Origin: Microbacterium memoriense
Lineage (GTDB): Bacteria; Actinomycetota; Actinomycetes; Actinomycetales; Microbacteriaceae
DNA: 64,000 nucleotides
Direction of reading: 5' to 3'
NCBI RefSeq assembly: GCF_025398275.1
Contig: NZ_JAODOR010000011.1
Coordinates: 1-64,000, forward strand
In this document: one piece after another, positions 35,201 to 43,653 of the stretch
Layout of the letters: every line of letters starts with the position of its first letter
Position numbering within the stretch: position 1 is the first letter of the stretch
Program-made: the position numbers and the translations under genes
Notes under the pieces: generated by a model
Database searches by the model: none
Told to the model about the DNA's origin: nothing
What the model saw: the letters and a program-made list of their open reading frames with translations, nothing else

Positions 35201-36592
35201 CTCCTGATGAACGGCAGGGTCATCGCTGAGACCGTCACGGATGAGGACGGGCTCTACCTGTTCGACGAACTGGCGCCCGGCACCTACCAGGTGCGGTTCA
35301 CGTTGAGCGCGGCAGCTGCCGAGAAGTACCAGTTCACTGGAAATGTCTCCGGCACCGACTCCGTCGACAACTCCGATGGCGTCACCGGCGTCGATCCGGC
35401 CATCGCCACCACCGGTGACATCGTGGTGGGACCGGACCGTGAAGAGGCGTTCGGCGAGTACGACGCGCAGACCTACACGGCCACGCAGGGTGTCGACCCG
35501 ACGTGGGATGCGGGCGTCGTCCGCAAGAGCGTGTCGGTGGGCGACCTCGTGTGGGTTGACACAGATCGCGACGGAATCCAGGCAGCGCAGGAGCCCGGCA
35601 TCCCCGGGGTGAAGCTCATCCTCACGGGCCCGGGTGGGGCCGCCGTCACAGACGTGTTCGGGGAGCCCGTTGTGCCGGTGCGCACCGACTCAGCCGGTAT
35701 CTACACGTTCGATGATCTGCCGGCGCTCCCCTCGGGGCAGCACTACACGGTGACGATCGACCAGGACGATGCGGGGACTCAGACGGCGCTTGCGCCCTAC
35801 GTGCCCACGCGCGCCGAGGCGGGAGACGATCGCGCGATCGACTCGTCGACCTGGACGGCGACCTCGATCGATCTCACCGACGACGGCGATCGCGACCCGA
35901 CGCTCGACTTCGGTTTCGTCGCCAAGACCTATGCGATCGGCGACCTCGTCTGGATCGACGCCGACCGCGACGGCATCCAGGACGGCAGCGAGCATGTGCT
36001 GCCCGATGTCATCGTGGAACTGGTGCAGGACGGTGTGGTGATCGCCACCACGCGTACCGATGAGAACGGGCTCTACGTGTTCGATGAGCTACCCGCCGGC
36101 ACGTACCAGGTGCAGTTCACCCTGACCGACGCGCAGGCAGCCACGTACGCATTCACCGGGCAGGACGCGGGATCGGACGGTGCCGTCGACTCTGATGCCG
36201 ATGTACGCACCGGACGCACCGTTACCGTGGTGCTCGATGATCGGAACACTGCTCTGACGACGGAGTACCGCTTCCGGGAGATCGTCGCGAGCCAGGGAAT
36301 CGACCCGACGTGGGATGCGGGTGTCGTGGTCATCGAGGCGGAGCCGACACCGGAGCCGACCCCGGATCCGGAACCCACGACGGATCCGACGCCTGAGCCG
36401 ACGCCGACGCCGACGCCGACCGCGCCGGTGCCGTCTTCGGCAGACCCGGGGACGCCGACCATCGACGAGTTGTCAGCGACCGGTGGATCACCGATCCCCG
36501 TGATCGGGTGGACCCTCGGGGGGCTGCTGTTGCTGGTCGTTGGAGCGATGCTGGTTCTGCGCCGCCGCGAACGCGAGACGCTGCAGAGCTGA
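32207..36592 (+). CDS. Large cell-wall-anchored adhesin with SdrD-B-like repeats
   Basis: ATG 32207 follows GGGGAGG. The 1,461-residue protein has a signal peptide (LWIAGLLAALLAVGGLA, then AHAAS). Next come about 900 residues of beta-rich, isopeptide-adhesin-like modules. Three SdrD-B-like domains follow, the first and third starting YAIGDYTWIDVDRDGLQDSG and YAIGDLVWIDADRDGIQDGS. The C-terminus is a Glu/Pro/Thr spacer and a sorting signal: LSATG, a hydrophobic helix and RRRERE. LSATG fits the LxxTG motifs used by actinobacterial sortases, so the protein should be linked to peptidoglycan. No sortase gene is in the window. The ligand is unknown. A strong terminator follows at 36609. Palindrome site B upstream suggests co-regulation with the giant surface protein. 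Confidence 0.87.
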   Translation: MSTQSGVRARAPFRLWIAGLLAALLAVGGLAAPAHAASGVITVSPLKGTSEHGGQPVLNEAGQYSFQIGYGRMSDGEVVIVDVPEGLTIPAGALVVPVGNQGVSSLALTAQGDLAITFANPFPTSVEQGVLDLQFVVDAVTESQVRELVWTAGGKETRQRVYIVEPGDWPTATATAFDKSSTSGAFPVTVDAGAVVLASTLLDTEISYTVTVSSTAARSADLVDVLDAGLEYVPGSLTGRKIVRDGDGLNPVTAVLSGLPAISGSTFTHAFAAEANSIYTFEYRARIADAAALGDFRDQLQAKYDALAGNPDGGTYRVELGNRASFGGQSDTSARDISGTVSAAPQPQVGSAFGKSVDVSSVPVDHPAVTAETHTTGALASAIPVTYTLKVDLTPWAAFDGGRYALTRNVVIRDQLPDNASWREGEADFLVVTDAQGDTVPFRLATGLVGSTETAIAADKYIGTYAIDGQNLFLNIGRDTTTSYDVAIKAQIDDVTGRQNGETPLTTRFAVTNTGYFIYNNATGDTWTQRSATTTVTAPKDTSGGVTDPQTFAKTGPPSEVVGTVGTSITVPFTFTVADGTGDVTKSVITDHIDHTALDVTAENLADISADISVTYGYFATGALDWSGTPILDASYWDLSVTGGGDLEFRLSQKFADALAEKNVGKTQRLIVTIPVPTKPFQAKGTLDIVNSASFAGASNDVVYLSSTRASATTFGNEMEVSKRVYDSANDRFTTNLRAELDTDDALVEDTFIYRVDLIPHGSFTNMVADVVDVLPAGMSFVGWVNSADLAAGTVVPGNTHVLEGSNLRATFDSQTQTVTVARGTLERGVVASLYFAVRLDDPQKNVGVVNVIGGTSATITPADGYPLEILKRDRENATVVIDDTEARFDVLAEDKVTVVISDLRVAAGRLVTASGESPVVETAGVYWVHERVAPYGYARTAELARVDVDEDEGAAAVTIYNTPIDPTYAIGDYTWIDVDRDGLQDSGEPVLPGVAVELLMNGRVIAETVTDEDGLYLFDELAPGTYQVRFTLSAAAAEKYQFTGNVSGTDSVDNSDGVTGVDPAIATTGDIVVGPDREEAFGEYDAQTYTATQGVDPTWDAGVVRKSVSVGDLVWVDTDRDGIQAAQEPGIPGVKLILTGPGGAAVTDVFGEPVVPVRTDSAGIYTFDDLPALPSGQHYTVTIDQDDAGTQTALAPYVPTRAEAGDDRAIDSSTWTATSIDLTDDGDRDPTLDFGFVAKTYAIGDLVWIDADRDGIQDGSEHVLPDVIVELVQDGVVIATTRTDENGLYVFDELPAGTYQVQFTLTDAQAATYAFTGQDAGSDGAVDSDADVRTGRTVTVVLDDRNTALTTEYRFREIVASQGIDPTWDAGVVVIEAEPTPEPTPDPEPTTDPTPEPTPTPTPTAPVPSSADPGTPTIDELSATGGSPIPVIGWTLGGLLLLVVGAMLVLRRRERETLQS

Positions 36593-36608
36593 TCCTCCGC
36601 CCCGATCA

Positions 36609-36651
36609 GGCGCCGAAGCGAGCGAACCCGAATCTCGCTCGCTTCGGCGCC
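36609..36651 (+). terminator. Strong hairpin terminator after the adhesin
   Basis: GGCGCCGAAGCGAGCGA (36609-36625) pairs perfectly over 17 bases with 36635-36651, with a nine-base loop, 17 bases after the stop. Confidence 0.8.
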
Positions 36652-36751
36652 GTCGTCGGTGCCACGGGACCCCGTGGCGTCGATGTGACGGACCCCGCTA
36701 CAGTGGGGCCAGTTCGCGCCACCTGCCGCGGACTCGTTCGGGGGGACGACG

Positions 36752-37639
36752 ATGGGGACATCACTGAGGTTGATTCAGGCTGGTTGTGTTGCGGTATCCG
36801 TCATGGTCATATTGGTCGGCTGCGCGGCGGCCGGACCGGCGGAGCCACAGCCGGCGACCGAAGCATCACCCTCGGTGAGTGCCACGCCCGAGCCCGCGCC
36901 GGAACTGACGGCGGCGGACATCGCCGTGTGGGTCACCGAGGCCGAGTGGTCGTACGCTCCCGACGGGCTCGGAACACCGCACACAGTGGCGCTCACCGGA
37001 GGCGTCGGCAGTGATGACCTGGGTCGTCCGTATTCGCTCGGCGAGGCGGTCGGCGCCGATCTCGACGGTGACGGCGTCATAGACGCGGCGATCCCGATCA
37101 CCATGGTCGACGGGAACGCGGTGCACGAGCTCTGGTACATCTGGCGCGGGATCGGCGTGGACAGCGACCCGGTCGCCGAGCAGGTGATCTATCCGATCTC
37201 GCGGACCACCCGCTGCGGCGACGTGACTCGCGCGGTGACCGCCGTCGACGGGGGGCTACAGCTCGATGTCGTCCTCTGGATGCCGCACACCGACGCCGCG
37301 CGCTCCTGCGCCGAGGGCGGGACCGGCGTGCTCACCCGCGTGATTGAGCTTTCGGAGATCGAGGGTCAGTTCTACCCCGTGCAGACCGCGCCGGTCACCG
37401 CGTGGGGCGGGGTCTGTCCGCCCACTGAATGGCTCGATGGATCGCCCGAGATGGGGCTCGCGACCCGCGTCGCGCCGCCCGCCTCGGCGCCGGCGGCGAC
37501 CGATCCGAACCGCTCGGCCGCCGTCTTCGGCCTGCGCGAGGCGCCGCTGTTGACGGCCGGGGGTGGATCGTTCTTCGGGTTCATCCAGGACTACGTCGAA
37601 ACCGACCCGGTGCGCATGCACTGCGCCTTCGCGGATTGA
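36752..37639 (+). CDS. Lipoprotein of unknown function
   Basis: ATG 36752 is preceded by GGGGGGACGAC. The 295-residue protein has a signal sequence with lipobox (VILVGCAAA) and a Pro/Ala/Glu/Ser-rich linker to about residue 50. The globular domain contains GADLDGDGVIDAAI, a DxDxDG calcium-binding-like loop of the type found in FG-GAP / dockerin-like proteins. Six cysteines in the mature part could form disulfides. I do not recognise a family. It is transcribed toward the minus-strand operon that ends at 37722, leaving 82 bases without a clear terminator. Confidence 0.72.
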   Translation: MGTSLRLIQAGCVAVSVMVILVGCAAAGPAEPQPATEASPSVSATPEPAPELTAADIAVWVTEAEWSYAPDGLGTPHTVALTGGVGSDDLGRPYSLGEAVGADLDGDGVIDAAIPITMVDGNAVHELWYIWRGIGVDSDPVAEQVIYPISRTTRCGDVTRAVTAVDGGLQLDVVLWMPHTDAARSCAEGGTGVLTRVIELSEIEGQFYPVQTAPVTAWGGVCPPTEWLDGSPEMGLATRVAPPASAPAATDPNRSAAVFGLREAPLLTAGGGSFFGFIQDYVETDPVRMHCAFAD

Positions 37640-37721
37640 CGCGGATGGCGGTCGCGCCGCTGAGGACCGACGACCTCGGTGCGGCCAAACTTGAATAACT
37701 CCTGTAACCCCTGGGTCGCGC

Positions 37722-38087
37722 CTATTCCTGCCCGGCGGCGTCCTGCAACGAGGCGATCAGCAGGAGAAGCGAGGCAAGGAGCCGCCCGAGGTCTCCGCCC
37801 ACGAGCTCGTGCAGTGCTCGAAGGTCGTTCCGACGCACAGCATCGACGAACGCAAGCGGCTCGTCCGGGAGAGGGAGGCGCGCATTGTCTACAAGAGTCG
37901 CGACATCTTGCCCGTCAGTGGCGTCCTCGACCCAATTGCATAGCTCAGCGACGATGTCCTCCGCGCCGAGGGACCCCATGGCGTCGAAAGCGGCCACGAT
38001 CCGCGAATCGTCTTCGCTGCGGACAGCCTCTACGGCCCGGCGCACCGCCTCCTCATACTCGTCCATCACGTCGCTCGCTTTCTCCAC
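37722..38087 (-). CDS. Small acidic helical protein, last gene of the type VII-like operon
   Basis: This 121-residue protein of unknown family is strongly acidic and probably all-helical (EEAVRRAVEAVRSEDDSRIV, then LVGGDLGRLLASLLLLIASL). Its start overlaps the end of the upstream gene by 22 bases, so it belongs to the operon. Position and composition would suit a cytosolic partner such as an immunity protein or a secretion chaperone, but nothing in the sequence proves either. Confidence 0.65.
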   Translation of the reverse strand: MEKASDVMDEYEEAVRRAVEAVRSEDDSRIVAAFDAMGSLGAEDIVAELCNWVEDATDGQDVATLVDNARLPLPDEPLAFVDAVRRNDLRALHELVGGDLGRLLASLLLLIASLQDAAGQE

Positions 38088-38788
38088 TGGATTCTGATGT
38101 CGTCAAGTTCATTCAGGAGCAGCAGGCCGTCGATACCCTTCATCGCAAGGCCTAGCAACTCCGATCCCGGGGTGAGGTCCACGATCGCCCCGGTCACCGT
38201 CCACAGCATTTCGACCGAGGCGCTTTGGGACGCTTGCCATGCCGCCTCTTTCTGATCACGCCTGTGCTTGTGCGTGTTTTTCGCCTTCACGCCAGAGTAG
38301 AGGAGCTTGGCGATCACCAACCCGGCGCCGACCGCCAGCGCAGCTGGCGCGGGGGTAAACATCGCCGCGACGCCGAGTCCCGCGAACACAAGATCGCCCC
38401 ACACCCATCCGGACCCGCTCTTGCGGCCGGCGCGACGTTCCGCGGCCGAGCTGGCTCCGAGCCGCGAACGCGAACCGGTGCCCGCGCCCGAACCAGTACC
38501 TCTGTCAGAACCAGGAAAGTGTTCTAGTCGGTACTCGACGATCGCCTTTCGGGCGCGGGTACGCTGCTCCAGGGCTTCCACGACGGAGCCCTGCGCCCGA
38601 CCCAGTGCGGAGAAGATCTCATCGGCAGTGGAGCTCGCATCCGCGTGCTCCTCTTCATCCATCCGCCGCACGAGCCGCGCGATTTGTTCTACCCGGCTGA
38701 TATTGATCGGCGAGAGAGAGTCATCGAGGCCACTGTGCGCCTTGTTCAAATCGCTGATGAGCTGTCCGACCGTGTAGTCCTCAGGCAT
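38066..38788 (-). CDS. Helical protein with one hydrophobic hairpin, unknown function
   Basis: This 240-residue protein has an N-terminal helical region (residues 1-90), a Gly/Ser/Arg-rich linker and a hydrophobic hairpin at about 130-165 (VFAGLGVAAMFTPAPAALAV). A basic segment KNTHKHRRDQKE and an amphipathic end follow. It lies six bases after the preceding operon gene and overlaps the next. The mix of a helical head, a flexible linker and a membrane-active hairpin recalls secreted effectors or accessory membrane proteins of type VII systems. This is an inference from layout only. Confidence 0.62.
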   Translation of the reverse strand: MPEDYTVGQLISDLNKAHSGLDDSLSPINISRVEQIARLVRRMDEEEHADASSTADEIFSALGRAQGSVVEALEQRTRARKAIVEYRLEHFPGSDRGTGSGAGTGSRSRLGASSAAERRAGRKSGSGWVWGDLVFAGLGVAAMFTPAPAALAVGAGLVIAKLLYSGVKAKNTHKHRRDQKEAAWQASQSASVEMLWTVTGAIVDLTPGSELLGLAMKGIDGLLLLNELDDIRIQWRKRAT

Positions 38789-38794
38789 CTCGGA

Positions 38795-39646
38795 TCACCT
38801 TGCTCTGACACGGGTCGCGCCGACGATGAACACCACGGCACCGAACACCACACCTGCCCAGAACGTCACGGTCGACACGATTCCCGTGAGTGCCTCCACG
38901 CCGGGGAGAAGCCCGACGAGCTGCAGACCTGCGGGCAGCCCGAGCATCGCGACACTCAGCGAGACGCTGAGCGCGAGCGACAGAGCGACGACCATGAAGA
39001 GCCCGCCCACAACGCCGGTCTGCGCCGAGCGCACCCGGCGATCGTGCGTGATCAGCGGTACGCTGACCGCTCTTCGCGACATGAACGCGGACGGTGTGCC
39101 ATTCAATCGGAAGCGGATCAGCATCATCGATAGCAGCGCAACCAGCACGCCGGCGACGTTCGCTCCGACAAAAGTGACCACCAGGACGGCGACGAGAGCG
39201 ATCGCGATCGTCACCGAGTCATTGGTTCGCGCGCGCGATTCTTCGGCTTCCCGCAGTCGCTGCGCTTCGAGGTCGCGCAGTCCCCGCTCGAGTTGCGTCT
39301 GCTCTAGCAGGAGGCTCCCGAGGAGGGCATCCGTCGCGGCAGTCTCGTCAAAGCCCGGAATTCCGATCGCCGTCGCGCTTGTCGCCGGAATCACGCCTTT
39401 CTCCGATGCGGACTGTGCGATCTTTCGCAGTCGCGCCTCGAGTAGCTCGACCGCTGCTGCAGTTTGCCGCTTGGCATCGTCGATGTGTGCGGCGTGGGTG
39501 CGGGCGAGTTCGGCACGCTCGGTCTGCTGCGTTCGTTCCGCTGCGGCAGATGCTGCGGCAGCGGCAGCCGCATCCCTCTCCGCTTTCTGTGGGTACTCCT
39601 CGACGGCTGCATAAGCCTTGTAGAGAGGAGAAATCGAGACGTTCAT
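38795..39646 (-). CDS. Membrane protein with N-terminal coiled coil, type VII-like operon
   Basis: ATG 39646 overlaps the stop of the FtsK/EssC-like gene (ATGA), so the two are coupled. The 283-residue product begins with an Ala/Glu/Arg-rich coiled coil (to about residue 90) and has further helices. Two hydrophobic regions at about 145-180 and 205-275 contain roughly four membrane segments. A coiled coil attached to a membrane domain and encoded directly after the motor ATPase would suit a structural part of a secretion channel. No known Ecc or Yuk family is recognised. The longer frame starting at 39823 is not used because it runs inside the ATPase gene. Confidence 0.68.
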   Translation of the reverse strand: MNVSISPLYKAYAAVEEYPQKAERDAAAAAAASAAAERTQQTERAELARTHAAHIDDAKRQTAAAVELLEARLRKIAQSASEKGVIPATSATAIGIPGFDETAATDALLGSLLLEQTQLERGLRDLEAQRLREAEESRARTNDSVTIAIALVAVLVVTFVGANVAGVLVALLSMMLIRFRLNGTPSAFMSRRAVSVPLITHDRRVRSAQTGVVGGLFMVVALSLALSVSLSVAMLGLPAGLQLVGLLPGVEALTGIVSTVTFWAGVVFGAVVFIVGATRVRAR

Positions 39647-42600
39647 GCACCCTCCCGGAATGAGGCTCTTCGGGTCGCAAGCTCCTCGTCGCTCGCATCC
39701 GCGATAGTGAAGACGACCCCTGGTGCGCCGATGGTCGGAAGGAGGACTGCCTCCGCCCCGCGCGCGAGGGTCGCCGCCCGGTCGGAGCCGATCACCTCGC
39801 GCGACTCGTCGGCGGGCATCCAAGCGGCGACCCGGGCAGCCTCCGCGTTGAACAAGGCGAGGAAGTTCTCTCGCGGCACCTGAGCGGTGGGTAGAAGCGA
39901 CACGAGCACGAGATGTACGCCCGCGAGGTGGCCGGTCCGTGCAATGTCATCGATGATCGCGTTAATCTCCTCGTCGAGAACCTCGGAGAACTCGTTGATG
40001 ATGAGGATGCGGCGGGGTAGCGGATCGGCGACGACCCCGCGATATTGCTCGAAGGTGCCTGCATCGTGCAGCGCGAAAAGGCTCGATCGGCGCCGGATCT
40101 CGGCCTGCCACCTGCCCAGCGCGGAGCGCACTTCGCGGAGGTCGGTACTGACCGTGAGGTCGCTGACCTGCGGCGCATCGGCAATCTCCGTCGGCAGCCC
40201 TCCGCCTTCCATCGCGTCGATCAGTTCGACGTCGAGTTGCGTTGCATCGTACCGGGCGAGAAGCGAGTGCAAGAGGATACCTGTGACCGTTGAGACACCT
40301 GCCGCGGCCCGTCCCATCACCAAGGCATGGTGGGTGCCATCCGCGCCGAATGTGAGCACGACCGTGCCTGCTTCGCCTCGGCCGAGGGTGGTGGTCGCGC
40401 CATCCGTCGTGGAGTCGGCGGCGCGCACGAGCACATCGTCGAGGTGGGTGGGGGGAAGTCCGACGACCGTGGGGGGCATCCCTGTCGAGGCTCGGCCCGG
40501 TGTATCAGCCGCCGGTTCACCAGCCGCCGAGTCGTCGACGTGCCTTCGTTCGGTTTCCGGCGCGCCTGTGGCCGAACTGGCCACGACGACCGCACCCCCG
40601 ACAGCTCCGGCAAAGCTTCGGAAGGCGTCGAGATCGGCCCGGTCTAGTTGGCGGATCGAGGCGACGGCGACAAGGCCTTCTTGTGAGTTCTCGGCCGAGA
40701 ACGCGATGGTGCGGTTGTCGCCGAGCACCGGAATGGTGTCGCGTGGCTGCCTCGTCGCGTCGATGACCGTCTTCTCGTTCTTGCCGAAGATCAGCATTGT
40801 CTTGTAGTCGTCACGCAGTGACGCTTCTCCGCCGGGAACGTCGCGGATATCCGTCCAGTACCCGATGACGTTGACGTTGCGCCGAGGCAGATCGCGGATC
40901 AGAGCCCGCCAGCGGCCACCGTCGTTCGCGACGCGGGCGAAGTCGGTGTTCTCCGCACCGAGCAGCACGACGAGCGTGCGGCGACGCGCAGCCGCAGCGG
41001 CCTCCACAGCATCTACGAACTCGGTGACGCTGTCTCCGTCATACCGCACGACGCGCGCGCCGAGGTCGGCGACAACGTGAAGCCATTCGTCGACGAGCGC
41101 TTCGCGGCGGAACTGTGGGATGAGGTCTTCGAGCACAAGCACGTCGAGGGGGTCCTCGGCTGCCGCGACAGAGCTCAGTACTCCAGACTGCAGGGTCGCG
41201 ATGGCCGAGGGTGCGCTCCGCTTATCGCCACCCAGCAGGGCCACATGACTGCCGACGACTGGGGCAAGCGCGGTCTGCGCGACCCTCGCATTGATCGTGC
41301 TCTGCCGTCCGAACCATACCGGCGCCTCACCGTCGACGACGCGGGGGCGGCCTTCCTGAGTGACCAGCTCCGCGAGTGAGACCGACTCGCCGCCGCGGTA
41401 CACGAACGGCGCAGGAACAGGGCCGCGCTTCGAGTCTCGGCGATGCAGTTCATCCTGCAGAGCAAGGGTGTGGTCGTTGTCTGCACGCGCAACGACGAAC
41501 ATCTGGTTCTCGCTCTTGACTCCACCTGAGGGGTTGAAGATGGCTTGCCCGCGATAGCGAAGCTGATCGCCGTCGTCGTTGCCGCTGCTCATGAACCGCG
41601 TGAACTCGCCCGGTCCGAGTTGCAGCACGATACGGCCAGCGGTGTTCTCAAAGATCGCGACGTCCTTCGACCCCGTGAACTTCACGCCGCTGAGTGTTTG
41701 CGTCGCCAGCACGACGTGCAGGCCGAAAGAGCGGCCTTTCCGCACGAGGTTCTCGAGTAACTCCGTGGCTTCGACGTTGGTAGACCCCGCCAGCATCCCT
41801 TGGAACTCATCGACGACGAGAACCCACCGTGGCACGACGATTCCCTTGGCCTTCCGAAGATCCCAGATGTTCGCGACGCCGTTGTCCGAGGTGAGAGTCG
41901 ACCGGCGGTTCATCTCGACTGTGAAGTGACGCAGGGCTGCGATGCCGAACTCGGCATCGCAGTCACGGGAGACGACCGACACGTTCGGAAGCGGCGGGCG
42001 GTTGCCATCGCCGGCGAACGGGATGAAGTCGCCACCCTCCTTGAAATCGAGGAGGAAGAACTCGAGTTCGTCACGCGGGTAGCGCGCCGCCATCGAATAG
42101 ATCATGACCTTCAGAAGGTTCGTCTTGCCGGAGCCGGCGCGACCTCCGACGAGCACGTTCTGGATGTTCGAAGTGGTGTCGCCGAGCATGAACGTCGTGG
42201 TCTGCGTTCCCTGGCGCCCCATCGACACCTTGAGCCCGTGCTCCGAGGTGGCCGGGGTGGCATCGATGAGATCTGCGAACGGGATGTTGGGCAGCGAGCC
42301 GGCCCCTGCGCCTTCGACGACCATACGCATCAGATGCGCCTGTTCCTGATCGTTTACTCCCGCGTGGGGAACGAATGGCACGGTCTCGTCGATGCCGCGC
42401 ACGGCGAGTGTCCATCGATCACCCTGCCGGCGCGCGACCGACGCATGTGCGTAGAGGCGCTCAACGCTGACTCGGTCGGGGGGCGCCGTGGTGGGGTCTC
42501 GGTGGAGGACGACCGAGAGACCTGCCTTGGCGCCCGCCGACATGAGCTTCTCGAGGAGATCCATCGCTTTGGTGGACCAGTCCATCGGCGAATCGAGGAT

Positions 42601-43644
42601 GACGAGCACGCGATACTGGTGCTCGTGCTGGCCAGTCGTGCGCACGAGGTCGCCCATGCTCGTGTGATTGCCGATCGATGACTCGGCACGAACCATGAAG
42701 TCGAGATGCTCTTCGAGTGCGCGCTCGAAGGCATCGCGCGTCGGCGGGAGGATCTTCAGGATGTTGGCGTTTGTCGCACCCGTCGGGAGGTACCCGGCGA
42801 GAGATTTCGTGCTTTTCGGGTTGAAGACGGTGACGACCATCTGCCCGGGAGGGGCAGCGGCGTATGTCTGGGCGACGATGGACGTCAAGAGGCCGCGCAG
42901 GGTCGTGTCCGGAGCATCCGCCGGGCCAGAGACAGTCTCGATCACGAGGTGTCCCCGGTCGATGAACGGCACGATCGCCGGCACCTCGGGGAGGTCGCGA
43001 TCGAGTTGTGTCGCGCGGGGGAAATCGAGCGTCCCCAGGCTCACGAGCTCACGCACTTCCGTGGCAAGTACCAAATCGTCGCTGGTTGTACTGGCCGACG
43101 CGAGAACGGGGAGGTCGGGCTGTAACAGGGATGCCGCGTCCCGCAACGTAAGCCCGAGTCGCTTGATCGTGTTCGTCGCACGCACGCGACGTACGGAGTC
43201 GGCATGGTCGCGCTCTGCTCTGCGTTCCTTCGTGCGCGCATCGAGTGTGCCGAGTTCGGCGGCGTTGTGGCTCTCGAGCATGTTCAAGTGCTCGGAGAGT
43301 GAGCTCTGTCGCTCGCGGGTCGCCGCGCGCACGTCCGCCTTGAGCGCACCCAACTGCCGTTCGAGTAGCGCGCGCGTGTGGGCGATCTCGCGCGCCTTGC
43401 GCGCGATCAGCTCGTGCTGACGGTCGATTTTCCCCTCGGTCGAGTGGGCGTTGGCTCCTTCCGCATCTGCAGGCTCGGCCGAAACTGAAGGTTGTTCAAG
43501 ACGTGGCCCCATCCCTACCGCAGGCGCCGCGTCCCGAGCGGGCGCAGCCTGCCCTGCCGGAGCCGCGGCGGTGACGCTCCCGCATTTCAGGCAGCGTCGT
43601 CCCGCGACGGCCGTTCCACACCTGCTGCATAGTGCCTGTGTCAC
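39643..43644 (-). CDS. FtsK/SpoIIIE-type multi-ATPase, EssC/EccC-like, with N-terminal zinc ribbon
   Basis: This 1,333-residue protein is the likely motor of a type VII-like secretion system. A zinc ribbon (C6-x2-C9, C18-x2-C21) and a coiled coil (about residues 65-150) come first. Three FtsK-like modules follow. Module 1 has an intact Walker A, GGRAGSGKT (K507), and Walker B, WVLVVDEF (about 605). Module 2 (about 805-880) has only VALLGGDKRSAPS, and module 3 has MGRAAAGVST (about 1110) with RILIINEF (about 1218); both P-loops lack the GKT/S lysine. EssC and EccC also chain three such domains. They carry FHA or membrane domains at the N-terminus, not the zinc ribbon seen here, and no membrane helices are evident. 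A DNA translocase is the alternative, but the neighbours argue for protein export. Confidence 0.82.
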   Translation of the reverse strand: MTQALCSRCGTAVAGRRCLKCGSVTAAAPAGQAAPARDAAPAVGMGPRLEQPSVSAEPADAEGANAHSTEGKIDRQHELIARKAREIAHTRALLERQLGALKADVRAATRERQSSLSEHLNMLESHNAAELGTLDARTKERRAERDHADSVRRVRATNTIKRLGLTLRDAASLLQPDLPVLASASTTSDDLVLATEVRELVSLGTLDFPRATQLDRDLPEVPAIVPFIDRGHLVIETVSGPADAPDTTLRGLLTSIVAQTYAAAPPGQMVVTVFNPKSTKSLAGYLPTGATNANILKILPPTRDAFERALEEHLDFMVRAESSIGNHTSMGDLVRTTGQHEHQYRVLVILDSPMDWSTKAMDLLEKLMSAGAKAGLSVVLHRDPTTAPPDRVSVERLYAHASVARRQGDRWTLAVRGIDETVPFVPHAGVNDQEQAHLMRMVVEGAGAGSLPNIPFADLIDATPATSEHGLKVSMGRQGTQTTTFMLGDTTSNIQNVLVGGRAGSGKTNLLKVMIYSMAARYPRDELEFFLLDFKEGGDFIPFAGDGNRPPLPNVSVVSRDCDAEFGIAALRHFTVEMNRRSTLTSDNGVANIWDLRKAKGIVVPRWVLVVDEFQGMLAGSTNVEATELLENLVRKGRSFGLHVVLATQTLSGVKFTGSKDVAIFENTAGRIVLQLGPGEFTRFMSSGNDDGDQLRYRGQAIFNPSGGVKSENQMFVVARADNDHTLALQDELHRRDSKRGPVPAPFVYRGGESVSLAELVTQEGRPRVVDGEAPVWFGRQSTINARVAQTALAPVVGSHVALLGGDKRSAPSAIATLQSGVLSSVAAAEDPLDVLVLEDLIPQFRREALVDEWLHVVADLGARVVRYDGDSVTEFVDAVEAAAAARRRTLVVLLGAENTDFARVANDGGRWRALIRDLPRRNVNVIGYWTDIRDVPGGEASLRDDYKTMLIFGKNEKTVIDATRQPRDTIPVLGDNRTIAFSAENSQEGLVAVASIRQLDRADLDAFRSFAGAVGGAVVVASSATGAPETERRHVDDSAAGEPAADTPGRASTGMPPTVVGLPPTHLDDVLVRAADSTTDGATTTLGRGEAGTVVLTFGADGTHHALVMGRAAAGVSTVTGILLHSLLARYDATQLDVELIDAMEGGGLPTEIADAPQVSDLTVSTDLREVRSALGRWQAEIRRRSSLFALHDAGTFEQYRGVVADPLPRRILIINEFSEVLDEEINAIIDDIARTGHLAGVHLVLVSLLPTAQVPRENFLALFNAEAARVAAWMPADESREVIGSDRAATLARGAEAVLLPTIGAPGVVFTIADASDEELATRRASFREGA

Positions 43645-43653
43645 GCGCTCCGC

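Noticed and set aside
37640..37721. Bidirectional terminator between the lipoprotein and the minus-strand operon
   Set aside because: No stem longer than a few bases was found in the 82-base gap.
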